From positions 930,001-994,000 of the forward strand of contig NZ_JMJJ01000004.1 of NCBI RefSeq assembly GCF_000710035.2: DNA of 64,000 nucleotides, given 5' to 3'. Source of the stretch: Pantoea ananatis LMG 2665 (GTDB lineage Bacteria; Pseudomonadota; Gammaproteobacteria; Enterobacterales; Enterobacteriaceae). Position 1 is the stretch's first letter, and every line of letters begins with the position of its first letter. The position numbers were made by a program, and so were the translations under genes. Of this stretch, positions 38,398 through 46,376 are shown one piece after another. The notes beneath the pieces were generated by a model. It saw only the letters and a list, made by a program, of their open reading frames with translations, searched no databases and was not told the origin of the DNA.

Positions 38398-38726
38398 AGA
38401 CAAGACCTCATATCAGGGTTCCTTAGATAAGAAGGACTAGCTAGTCACAGCGGTAAGTTTAGTTCTGATACGAAATTATGCCACTTTGTCATCCCTTGTT
38501 CCTGGTCGAAATCTAAGGGTATTTACTTGTAAAATCAGTGAATAAATTCTGCCCGCAGACTAAACAGGTCGGGCGCCGCAATGTGCTGTTATACGTCATC
38601 CGTTACACTCTGCCCGTCAGTGCGAAATTATTGGTAAAATAAAGCATTAACTTATTGAAAGTTATGCTCTAAATGGCGAAATTTGAATTAGCTGTTACAC
38701 TTTCTGAATACCGTTCAGGAGTGTTT

Positions 38727-39695
38727 ATGAAATTAGGCTTTGCATGTAAGTACTTAAACGAACAGGGCAAGCAATATTTTCCCTTCCGCGCGACCACGCG
38801 TACCCGTTTTCTCGGTCTGGGTGAGGCCCAGCGCACCGCGCTGATTTACGAGATTTCAAAGACAAATTTGCAGAACCTGTATCTGACGCTGGAAGCTATT
38901 GCGGCACTGCCAGAGGCGTTAAGGATGATGCGCATTGGCAGTGATTTACTGCCGCTGTATACGGTGCCGCAGGCAAAGCCGTTATTTGCAACGTTTTTAC
39001 CCGAGCTGTATCCGCTGTTCGCCCGCTGCGGCGAGCTGGCGCGGACGCATCATATCCGGCTGTCATTCCACCCGGGACAGTACAGCGTGCTGGCGTCGGA
39101 TAATCCTGATGTCGTGTCACGTGCCTTAGAGGATGTGGAATATCATGCTCTCTGTGCCTGCCTGATGGGCTACGGCAAAACCTTTCAGGATTTTAAAATC
39201 AACATTCATATGAATGGCAAACTCGGGTTTGAAGGGTTCAGGCAGGCATTTCAGCGGCTCAGCCCCGAAGCCCGGTTGATGCTGACGGTGGAGAACGATG
39301 AGATATCGTGTTCGCTGGATGATGTGCTGCAGGCCCGGTCGCTTTGCCCTGTGGTGCTGGATATTCATCATCACTGGGTTAAAGAGAATCAGTTTATTCA
39401 GGCCAGTGATGCAAGGATGGCGCAGATTATCGACTCCTGGCGCGGCGTACGCCCGGTGATGCACTACTCGATTTCGCAGGAGGGAATTATTCCGGCCGAA
39501 GGCTTTCCGGACCAGCAGGATCTCAGTGTGCCGAAAACCAAACTGCGTGCGCATTCTGATTACTATTTCAATGCCACGCTCAACGGCTGGGCCTTGTCCT
39601 TCGGCGACTTCGATATCATGTGTGAGGTAAAAATGAAAAACCTGGCGCGTGAACAACTGTATGACTGGGGCAGGCGTAATAGCCTGATTACCTGA
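38727..39695 (+). CDS. uvsE: UV damage endonuclease UvsE (UVDE)
   Basis: UVDE nicks DNA 5' of cyclobutane dimers and 6-4 photoproducts, starting an alternative excision repair route. The TIM-barrel protein has RLSFHPGQYSVL, NIHMNGK, TVENDE, LDIHHHWVKEN and IMCEVKMKN, which carry the three-metal ligands (His, Glu, Asp) of the family. From ATG 38727 it is 322 aa and starts MKLGFACKYL, as family members do, with CAGGAG upstream; an upstream in-frame start has no homology. It is uncommon in Enterobacterales and not in E. coli. Confidence 0.9.
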   Translation: MKLGFACKYLNEQGKQYFPFRATTRTRFLGLGEAQRTALIYEISKTNLQNLYLTLEAIAALPEALRMMRIGSDLLPLYTVPQAKPLFATFLPELYPLFARCGELARTHHIRLSFHPGQYSVLASDNPDVVSRALEDVEYHALCACLMGYGKTFQDFKINIHMNGKLGFEGFRQAFQRLSPEARLMLTVENDEISCSLDDVLQARSLCPVVLDIHHHWVKENQFIQASDARMAQIIDSWRGVRPVMHYSISQEGIIPAEGFPDQQDLSVPKTKLRAHSDYYFNATLNGWALSFGDFDIMCEVKMKNLAREQLYDWGRRNSLIT

Positions 39696-40294
39696 GACGT
39701 GCCCGTTGCGGGTCTGAAGTGACGTCAGCGGCGGGCACCGGCTTACCCGGCCAGCAGCCCGCAGTGGCTGTTGCGCTTTGATCGCGACGGTCGCAGCGCG
39801 ATCGGGAATGCCAGAAAATCGTTCAGGCCGGTATCCTTTGTCTGAGGATAACGCCGCGTAGCCAGCACCTGACCTGTTGCTTCGGCGATAACCTCTGCCA
39901 GCAGATCCCATTGGCTAAGGGCGCATATCAAAAGGCCTGCCGTTCGCCTTGACGGGCAGGGCCGATGAGAGGATCCGGGATGGGTTTCTGCCGCCAGCGA
40001 GTGTGTCCTTCGCTGGCGTTTCCCTGCTGACAGCCTAACGAAGGGGGAGGTTCCTCCTCGTACAGCTTGATGAGTGACGAAACATGCTTCTCCCAGCCGT
40101 AATTAAACCCAACGGCAGGAAAATTCACAGAAACGGGCGAAAGATAACGCGCGACGAGCAGGGTTATCACGCCCTCTTGCTCAACTATTGTCGTGAAAAG
40201 ATTGCCAGACAGGCATAAAAAAGCCCCTGAATCAGGGGCAAATTTTTAGGGAAGGCAAAGCGTCCTTGCTAAGTAGCGTGTCATCACAACAAAA
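39696..40294. other. About 600-bp region without a supported gene, before the ariR-like gene
   Basis: Two short minus-strand frames (39743-39931, TTG start, and 39928-40170) are open but show no family resemblance, and I do not call them. The only clear element is the terminator at 40217-40247. Confidence 0.45.
40217..40247 (-). terminator. Terminator of the AriR-like gene
   Basis: On the minus strand GCCCCTGA and TCAGGGGC form an 8-bp stem with almost no loop, followed by six T. It lies 48 bp beyond the stop of the ariR-like gene. Confidence 0.85.
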
Positions 40295-40552
40295 TTAAAA
40301 ACGAGCCTCGCCCGGCGTACGCTGAAGCACAATCTCCAGGGCCTGACGATAGATATCCTGTTTGGTCGCGTCGGTTTCGCTTTCCAGTTTATGGATTAAG
40401 CCCAGCACCATATCTTTTTCAGAAACGTGTGCTTTAAAGGCCGCGAGTTCTGACCAGGTCTCTGCAATCACATCTTTTTCACTGGTGAAATGCTCACCCG
40501 CATTCATGAAATATTCAGAAATCTGAGACTCGGTATTGGTTGTCGTTTGCAT
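40295..40552 (-). CDS. AriR/YmgB-family regulator of acid resistance and biofilm
   Basis: From the ATG at 40552 this is an 85-aa helical protein. ISEYFMNAGEHF and DMVLGLIHKLESETD followed by IYRQALEIVLQRTP align well with E. coli AriR (YmgB), a small dimeric protein of the YcgZ-YmgA-AriR connector group that affects acid resistance and biofilm. An upstream in-frame start adds 26 unrelated residues. The gene has a promoter at 40688-40715 almost the same as that of ycgZ at 50233-50260. In E. coli these genes lie in one operon repressed by BluR. Confidence 0.85.
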   Translation of the reverse strand: MQTTTNTESQISEYFMNAGEHFTSEKDVIAETWSELAAFKAHVSEKDMVLGLIHKLESETDATKQDIYRQALEIVLQRTPGEARF

Positions 40553-40687
40553 AGTAGCCTCAAAATCGTGGAAACCGTTTCTGCCCGTGGCAGAGAAAAA
40601 TTTTGCATCTGAAGGTGGAAATCCACTCACCTTCAGATGCGGTGCAAGGCACCTTTCGTTACAAGTGACTTAACATCACGCCGTAAA

Positions 40688-40715
40688 GTTATACAAAAAA
40701 ATTACCTTTGTACAA
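40688..40715 (-). promoter_or_regulatory. Promoter/operator of the AriR-like gene (TGTACA type)
   Basis: On the minus strand TTGTAC (-35), a 16-bp spacer and TATAAC (-10) are followed by TTTA. The half-sites TGTACA and TGTATA lie 19 bp apart as direct repeats. The same arrangement occurs at 50233-50260 upstream of ycgZ. TGTACA half-sites are used by the MerR-type regulators MlrA and BluR in E. coli, as I recall. Confidence 0.7.
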
Positions 40716-40852
40716 TTTTTTGCGAAAAAAAATCGGTGGTCGGAGGAGTTTTTTCACCATCAGCAACGCTGTGTAATGGCTCTGCTCGGTATTTTACTCT
40801 GATTTATAAGGGTTTTTTTCATTTTTCCGCGTTTCGGTTTCCTCCTCGCTGT

Positions 40853-40943
40853 TGTACAAGACTGTACAAAGTTGTACAGATCAAGCTGTATAACCTGGGA
40901 TAAAACGGCATCAAAACGCTGCCCGCCAGGAAAAATCTGTACA
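40853..40943 (+). promoter_or_regulatory. Cluster of four TGTACA half-sites plus TGTATA
   Basis: TGTACA occurs at 40853, 40863 and 40873, exactly 10 bp apart, and again at 40938; TGTATAAC lies at 40887. The palindromic hexamers on one helix face suggest cooperative binding of a regulator. It is in the 675-bp space between the ariR-like gene and the small ORF at 41228. I see no gene in 40716-41227. A TATAAC at 40889-40894 could be a -10 for a rightward transcript. Confidence 0.6.
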
Positions 40944-41227
40944 ACATAACGCTGATAAAGCCGCGTTGAGCCCGATCCCTGTCCGCTGGCAGGTGCGATA
41001 ATCTGTCAAAGCGACAGGATGGCGCTGCGCTGCCGGGTGGCGAGATAGCGTCAGAGATGACGTCCATGTTGCATGCGCGTCAGAAATCAGAAAGAGGGCA
41101 GTAGCAACCCTGTTTGTGCGTTACAGGGGCCTGACGCTGGCTTTGTGGGCGGCGTTGCAATAATTCACTTCCTTCTGCCCCCGCAGGGCGTTAAGGTTTA
41201 CGCCTCTCGAATCAGAAGGAAATGATA

Positions 41228-41452
41228 ATGGTTAACGACTATTTTTCGCTGCCGCCGGCAGGCATGACACAGGAACAGCATAAACGTACGGTGGCGGTTG
41301 CGGCGGCACTGGCGGTGGCAAAAGAGTCCGTCAGCGCTTCAACGTCTGCGAATGGCTCGAAAGCGGCGTGGGATCTGCAGGCCGTGGCAAACGAAATCGC
41401 CAATCTGGCCGATGCGATTCAGGACGCGCTGGAGTCCGATAACGAAGTATAA
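41228..41452 (+). CDS. Small Ala-rich protein of unknown function
   Basis: A 74-aa acidic, alanine-rich helical protein (MVNDYFSLPPAGMTQEQHKR at the start, ending ALESDNEV) that I do not recognise. AAGGA lies 7 bp before the chosen ATG; another ATG two codons earlier is too near it. It begins downstream of the TGTACA cluster at 40853-40943 and could be its target. Confidence 0.55.
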   Translation: MVNDYFSLPPAGMTQEQHKRTVAVAAALAVAKESVSASTSANGSKAAWDLQAVANEIANLADAIQDALESDNEV

Positions 41453-41558
41453 CGGTGTCAGTGCGCTGTCGTCAGGGCAGCGTCCGGCCCCTGGATTAGC
41501 CGCCGGGGCTCAGGTTGTCCGGGCGGCGCAGCCCGTCAGGCGTTGACGGCGATCCGCA

Positions 41559-42350
41559 TTATTTCGCCGCGCGTTGTGTGGAGAAATAAGCCAGCAGGCG
41601 CGTCATCTTTTGCTGGGGTGAGGTGTCAGTTGCGCCACTGTCGCTGACGTCGCCCATCCAGCGCTCATCCGCTTCCGGATGCGGCCCGGTTAACACAACT
41701 GTCCCTTTGCCGTAGACGTAACGCGCCATCGCCACATCGCCATTACGGTAAAAAGCCACAGGTGTAAAACCGTCCTGCTGTGTCTGACCAACAAGATAAG
41801 GGCCATCCTGATAATAAAAGGTTTCTTGTCTGTGATCCCAGGTCACCGCGATCGTGTAATCACCCTCATCCGCGATGTGTGAGCCCGGACGTCCCACTTC
41901 AGAGTCAAGGGGCGAGGCGATGAGCCCCAGCCAGTTACTGTCCGCCAGGTAGGCTCCCATGCACAGACCGAGATAGCCTTTGCCACTGCGGACAAAATCG
42001 CGCACGGCACGGGCCCCTTCATCACCGAGCGCGTCATAGGCAGCGGGGATGTCCTGGCCGCCGCCGGGCTGGATATAAAGATCAAACTGGCGCAGGTTCT
42101 GTGCATTCAGCTTTCGTTTTTCGTGCTCACCGATATAGGCAATGCTGAGTGGCATCGCGACGCCACGAAGCGCTTTCACCACCATTTCAGAACAGCCCTC
42201 ACAGCCTGCCGCACCGCGATAAACGGCAACGTTTAGCGGAGTTTGTGCCGCCAGGCTAACGCCGGATGCGACGCTCAATGCAAACAGCATCGCGGTGAAA
42301 ATCCCGCGTCGATAGCGGACACGTTGTGATGCGTCAGAAGCGAGGCGCAT
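41559..42350 (-). CDS. Secreted BPL_N/glutamine-amidotransferase-like protein
   Basis: From the ATG at 42350 this is a 263-aa protein with an N-terminal signal or anchor (about 16-35, RGIFTAMLFALSVASGVSLAA). The rest resembles the BPL_N family, a class I amidotransferase-like fold: VAVYRGAAGCEGCSEM, YIQPGGGQD and GKGYLGLCMGAYLA, where the Cys of GLCMGAY stands at the nucleophile elbow. Catalytic function is not proven; such proteins are often annotated as biotin-protein-ligase-like without that activity. It is transcribed alone, downstream of bla. Confidence 0.7.
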   Translation of the reverse strand: MRLASDASQRVRYRRGIFTAMLFALSVASGVSLAAQTPLNVAVYRGAAGCEGCSEMVVKALRGVAMPLSIAYIGEHEKRKLNAQNLRQFDLYIQPGGGQDIPAAYDALGDEGARAVRDFVRSGKGYLGLCMGAYLADSNWLGLIASPLDSEVGRPGSHIADEGDYTIAVTWDHRQETFYYQDGPYLVGQTQQDGFTPVAFYRNGDVAMARYVYGKGTVVLTGPHPEADERWMGDVSDSGATDTSPQQKMTRLLAYFSTQRAAK

Positions 42351-42590
42351 GTTGCATTTCCTGTCAGACAAAGAAAGAGAAGATTTCCGTAACGGCCGCT
42401 GCCGCAACGGAAAGCCGGTTGGCTCAGGCAGCGTGCCAGGCCGACATCAACATACCGCAATCTGATGTTCTTGAGCAACTGCTCAATTCAGGGCGGTGAT
42501 TATCCCGCACTAACCCTTTTGGCCGACGAGACTCTTGAGCACACCGCCGCCAGCGGGGTGGCGGTGTGCGCAGTCGCGCGCTGAACGCCC

Positions 42591-43472
42591 TTATTTGTTG
42601 TACCCTGAGGCGACAATTTTCGCTGCACCCGCCAGCACATCTTTACGCGCAGCGGCGTGCTTATCAGGCTGGGTGTAATAGGTTACCAGCACCAGCGGTG
42701 CATGATGCGGTGGCCAGATGACGGCAATATCATTGGTGGTGCCGTAATCACCGCTTCCGGTTTTATCTGCAACCGTCCAGCTGGCGGGCAGGCCTGCGCG
42801 TATGCTGTTAGCACCTGTTGTATTGCCTTTCATCCAGTCGGTCAGTTGCTGACGTTGCGCGGGTGCCAGCGCCTTGCCCAGCACCAGCTTTTTCAGGCTT
42901 TGCATCATGGCATCAGGCGATGTCGTATCACGCTTATCACCCGGGATAGCGGTATTCAGCTCCGGTTCTTTGCGATCGAGCCGAAAGGTGCTGTCGCCAA
43001 TGCTACGTGCAAACGCATTGACCTGCTGCGGGCCACCCAGGCGGGTCAGCAGTGCGTTCATAGCGGTATTATCGCTGTATTGCAGCGCCGCCGCGCTGAG
43101 TTCTGCTACCGTCATGGTGGCGCCGACGTGTTTTTCAGTGATGGGGTTATAGTTAACCAGGTCGGCTTTATGAATGGCGATTTTTTCACTCATCAAGCCG
43201 TCCGCGCTTTCGCTTTTTTTCAGGATGGCCGCAACGGCGAAAACTTTACTGGTGCTGCATAGCGGAAAGCGCGCATCTCCCCGGTAGGTGAAAACGGTGC
43301 CATCGGTGGTGTCGGTTACCGCCACACCCAGTCGTCCGCCCGCGTTTTTTTCCAGCTGTTGGATGCCGCGTTGCAGTGCGGCCTCGTCAAAGCCGGCCTG
43401 GGCGGCAAGCGGCATCGCGAGTGCCAGCAGGGTAACGGCCGTGCTGGCGCGTCGTCTGAACAGATGAGTCAT
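42591..43472 (-). CDS. bla: Class A extended-spectrum-type beta-lactamase (CTX-M/RAHN/ERP-like)
   Basis: A periplasmic serine beta-lactamase of 293 aa from the ATG at 43472, with a signal peptide ending AQA. All class A motifs are present: S73-x-x-K76 in CSTSK (Ambler S70, with Cys at 69), SDN at 133-135, ExxLN at 169-173 in the omega loop and KTG at 237-239 followed by SG. Cys69 and Ser237 are features of the CTX-M, RAHN, KLUC and ERP subgroup. A divergent LysR gene lies 290 bp away, as in inducible chromosomal enzymes. A GC hairpin at 42539-42569 lies downstream. The substrate range cannot be read from sequence alone. Confidence 0.95.
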   Translation of the reverse strand: MTHLFRRRASTAVTLLALAMPLAAQAGFDEAALQRGIQQLEKNAGGRLGVAVTDTTDGTVFTYRGDARFPLCSTSKVFAVAAILKKSESADGLMSEKIAIHKADLVNYNPITEKHVGATMTVAELSAAALQYSDNTAMNALLTRLGGPQQVNAFARSIGDSTFRLDRKEPELNTAIPGDKRDTTSPDAMMQSLKKLVLGKALAPAQRQQLTDWMKGNTTGANSIRAGLPASWTVADKTGSGDYGTTNDIAVIWPPHHAPLVLVTYYTQPDKHAAARKDVLAGAAKIVASGYNK

Positions 43473-43762
43473 AGTCAATCTCCACTGATGAATGCCCGCC
43501 TCGCTGAACAGAGGCAAGGCATAACGGTTAGCCGCATCGTTGCGCGGTCAGGATTAAACGAAAAGTTGCCCTTCAGCCCCTCGTTAAACTTATGTCGATT
43601 TAAAAGATGTCTCGCGCCTGGGAAGCTGTCCGCTGAGGCCTGCATCCTGCTATAGCACGTTTTTTCTGAAGAAAAGCGTTAGCGGAGGAGATGGTAGGGG
43701 ATTTCAAAATTCCGACAAGCGAGATAATTTGAGAGGAGCCAAAAGAATTTCTGGGGGTAAAT

Positions 43763-44638
43763 GTGAAACATGATGTTCCGCTTAACGCACTTCGGGCTTT
43801 CGAAGCCTCCGCCCGCCACCTGAATTTTACCCGCGCGGGCCTGGAGCTGTTTGTCTCTCAGGCCGCCGTCAGTCAGCAGGTCAGACTGCTGGAAGAACGA
43901 CTGGGCGTCGTCTTATTCCGCCGGTTGCCGCGCGGTCTGGAGATGACGGATGAGTCCAGGCTGCTGTTTGCTGAAGTGTCAGAAGCCTTCACGCAGCTTG
44001 AAAACGCCTGGCGTCGTTTCGAAGGGGGTGAGTACCGAGAGGTAGTGACTGTCGCCTGCGTGGGGACTTTTGCATTGGGCTGGCTGTTACCCCGGCTTGA
44101 GGCGTTCCGTCAGCAGCATCCGGCGCTGGAACTGAACGTACGCACCAACAATAACGTGGTCAACCTGGCGGGCGAGGGCGTGGACTATGCGATTCGGTTT
44201 GGCTCTGGCGCCTGGCCCGCCACGCAGAATGAACGGCTGTTTACGGCTCCGCTTACGGTGCTTTGTCGCCCCGACGTTGCCCGCCGCCTGCAACAACCCG
44301 CCTGCCTGTTACGGGAAAATCTGTTACGTTCCTACCGGGCTGATGAGTGGGACAGCTGGTTTACGGCAGCGGGGATCACACCGCCCAGGATCACCGGCCC
44401 GGTATTTGACTCGTCACGTCTGATGATTGAGGCCGCGTTTCATACGGGCGGCGTTGCGCTGGTGCCGGCGTGCATGTTCCAGCGTGAACTGGATGCCGGT
44501 ACGCTGGCCCGTCCTTTTGCGCTAGAGATTGATGTCGGCAGCTACTGGCTAACCTGGCTCCGTTCAAAGAAGATGACGCCATCGATGGAAATATTCCGTG
44601 AATGGATAGGGCGGCGGGCAACAGGCGAAGGCGAATAG
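43763..44638 (+). CDS. LysR-type regulator, AmpR-like, divergent from bla
   Basis: A 291-aa LysR regulator whose N-terminus (PLNALRAFEASARHLNFTRAG then VSQAAVSQQVRLLEERLGV) is close to AmpR and other beta-lactamase or GcvA-type regulators. The divergent position across 290 bp from the class A beta-lactamase makes it the likely activator, sensing peptidoglycan fragments by analogy with AmpR. I could not define the operator in 43473-43762. The start codon is GTG or ATG at 43763 in AAATGTGAAACATGATG; the choice is uncertain by a few residues. Confidence 0.82.
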   Translation: MKHDVPLNALRAFEASARHLNFTRAGLELFVSQAAVSQQVRLLEERLGVVLFRRLPRGLEMTDESRLLFAEVSEAFTQLENAWRRFEGGEYREVVTVACVGTFALGWLLPRLEAFRQQHPALELNVRTNNNVVNLAGEGVDYAIRFGSGAWPATQNERLFTAPLTVLCRPDVARRLQQPACLLRENLLRSYRADEWDSWFTAAGITPPRITGPVFDSSRLMIEAAFHTGGVALVPACMFQRELDAGTLARPFALEIDVGSYWLTWLRSKKMTPSMEIFREWIGRRATGEGE

Positions 44639-44784
44639 CCGGATAAGCCCGACAGCCTGTTGTGAATAACATTACTCGGGTCGAGGTAACCCGCGTTAAC
44701 CGGATTAAGAGAGCAAGGCGGCCTGTGAGCCGCCAGCGGTTTTTTCACTGGCCCCCTTCGTCACAGGTGTAAAAAAACAGGGAT

Positions 44785-45063
44785 TCATTTTATTATGCCC
44801 ACTCTGCGTTCAGGAATGCTCTGCGCCGCTTTTTCATTTTCGCTGGTTTCCCGGTAATTAAGAAACCAGATGATAAACTCACTGTTATTTTTCACGCCAA
44901 GTTTTTTCATGACACGTTGCTTAATATAATATGCAGCGTGCACGGGAAGCGCCATCCAGTCTGCTATTTTATTCATTTCCATTCCCGTCATAAAAAACCA
45001 CGTTAATGAAATTTCATCGGTTGTTAAAGATACTTTCTGTCCGTGACGGTTTTTTAATTCCAT
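44785..45063 (-). CDS. Orphan LuxR/GerE-type HTH protein
   Basis: A 92-aa protein that is essentially a lone GerE-type helix-turn-helix: LTTDEISLTWFFMTGMEMNKIADWM followed by IKQRVMKKLGVKNNSEFIIWFLNY, the pattern of LuxR C-terminal domains (T-x-x-E, G, K-I-A, KLGV). No receiver or sensor domain precedes it. It could be a stand-alone transcription factor for neighbouring genes. AAAGGGAAAGGAG lies before the ATG. Confidence 0.75.
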   Translation of the reverse strand: MELKNRHGQKVSLTTDEISLTWFFMTGMEMNKIADWMALPVHAAYYIKQRVMKKLGVKNNSEFIIWFLNYRETSENEKAAQSIPERRVGIIK

Positions 45064-45913
45064 GCTGTGCTCCTTTCCCTTATAAGGCTGTCAGGTCAGG
45101 GCGCATCATAGCGCTGGGCGGCGGTGAGAACACTTCACGTATTCTTTACTTATCTTAATAATTATATTAACAGTTAAATCAGGTGTTTATATGTCTTCAT
45201 CAGATCTGATCTACGCAGGCATGATCAGAAGCAGTCAGGAAAAGCATCTCTTACCGCACCGCGATACCGGGCGCGCCCCGCCGGGGGCCAGCTGAAACGG
45301 CTTATCACTGACGGGCCAGGTTTCTGTGATTCCGCTTTATCGAACGGTGTGCTGTGCGTGCGGGGATAAATACCCTGTCCTGGCATCAGGCCGGGAAGAA
45401 TAATAAAAACGGCCGGAGGTTAACGCAACAGGCGGCGCCTTGTGTCTTTCATGTTGTGTCTTTCATCAAATCGCTATCTGAATAGCGATACGTCGGTATT
45501 AATATAAGGCATAACGACAATCATTATTTGCAGTTTATTATTGGCAGAAAATTAAATCAGTCAGCGCCAGAATACAAATGCTGCCGATGTTGACGCTGCC
45601 GTTCATCGGGACCAGACAGAAAAGCGCGTTAATTAACGGGAAACATGCAGGTGAACGGCCCACTGAAATACCGTGCGTGTGACCGTTTCAGGGTCGTGAA
45701 CATGACGCAGCCACGGCGTCAGACAAAAAGCGCGCCACGAACGAAACAGGTTCAGGCGCAGAGAAAGCTGCAGGTGAAAGAATGACCTGAATGCAGGATT
45801 GCTGAACAGTTGCGTAAAACCTGCCCGGCGCGGCTGCAAAAAAATCTGTATCCACATCAACCGCTTCATATAAACCCTTGCCATTTCACTTGATCAAACC
45901 CGTTGATCGCGAT
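45064..45913. other. 850-bp region between the LuxR-like gene and umuDC
   Basis: An ATG at 45191 with AGGTG upstream opens a short frame with no resemblance to known proteins, and an Arg- and Phe-rich minus-strand frame lies at 45633-45884. I do not support either as a gene. The right end holds the umuDC LexA box. Confidence 0.4.
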
Positions 45914-45933
45914 TACTGTAATTATATACAGTT
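45914..45933. promoter_or_regulatory. LexA box (SOS box) of umuDC
   Basis: TACTGT, AATTATAT and ACAGTT match the LexA consensus CTGT-N8-ACAG exactly at the core and TACTGTAN6ACAGTA at nearly all other positions. It lies 21 bp upstream of the umuD start. Confidence 0.93.
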
Positions 45934-45954
45934 ATTTTGAAAGGGGAGGTAAAT

Positions 45955-46374
45955 GTGGAGCTTATCAGGCCAGCAAACGTCAGTGAGTTACTCGCGTTGC
46001 CGCTGTTTATGGAGCGGGTGCCATGTGGTTTTCCATCGCCGGCTCAGGACTACGTAGAGCAACGTATTGATTTGAACAAGCTGATCGTTCAGCACCCCAG
46101 TTCGACCTACTTTGTACGGGTAAGTGGAGAGTCGATGACCGGCGCAGGCATTAATGACGGCGATATGCTGGTGGTGGACAGCGCGCTAAGAGCCTCGCAT
46201 GGCGATATCGTGGTCGCCTCTGTCGAGGGGGAATTTACCGTTAAGCGTCTTCAGCTTCAGCCCTGTCTGCAACTGATGCCGATGAACCGGCAGTTTAAAC
46301 CGATTGCGATTAGCACGGAGGATGCGCTGGAAGTGTTTGGTGTGGTGACCTATGTGATCAAGTCGGTTTATTAA
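45955..46374 (+). CDS. umuD: DNA polymerase V subunit UmuD (SOS mutagenesis)
   Basis: UmuD is cleaved with RecA help to UmuD', which joins UmuC as Pol V. With the GTG start at 45955 (GGGGAGG upstream) the protein is 139 aa, exactly the E. coli length; the cleavage site is Cys24-Gly25 and the catalytic dyad Ser60/Lys97 falls at the same positions. A TTG six codons earlier is less likely. umuC starts 2 bp after the stop. The pair is under a LexA box. Confidence 0.97.
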   Translation: MELIRPANVSELLALPLFMERVPCGFPSPAQDYVEQRIDLNKLIVQHPSSTYFVRVSGESMTGAGINDGDMLVVDSALRASHGDIVVASVEGEFTVKRLQLQPCLQLMPMNRQFKPIAISTEDALEVFGVVTYVIKSVY

Positions 46375-46376
46375 TC

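Noticed and set aside
39743..40170. Two overlapping minus-strand frames after uvsE
   Set aside because: One begins at TTG, neither resembles a known protein, and both lack ribosome sites. They may be remnants but I cannot support that.
45633..45884. 83-aa Arg/Phe-rich minus-strand frame upstream of umuDC
   Set aside because: No family resemblance, no convincing ribosome site, and composition typical of a chance frame.
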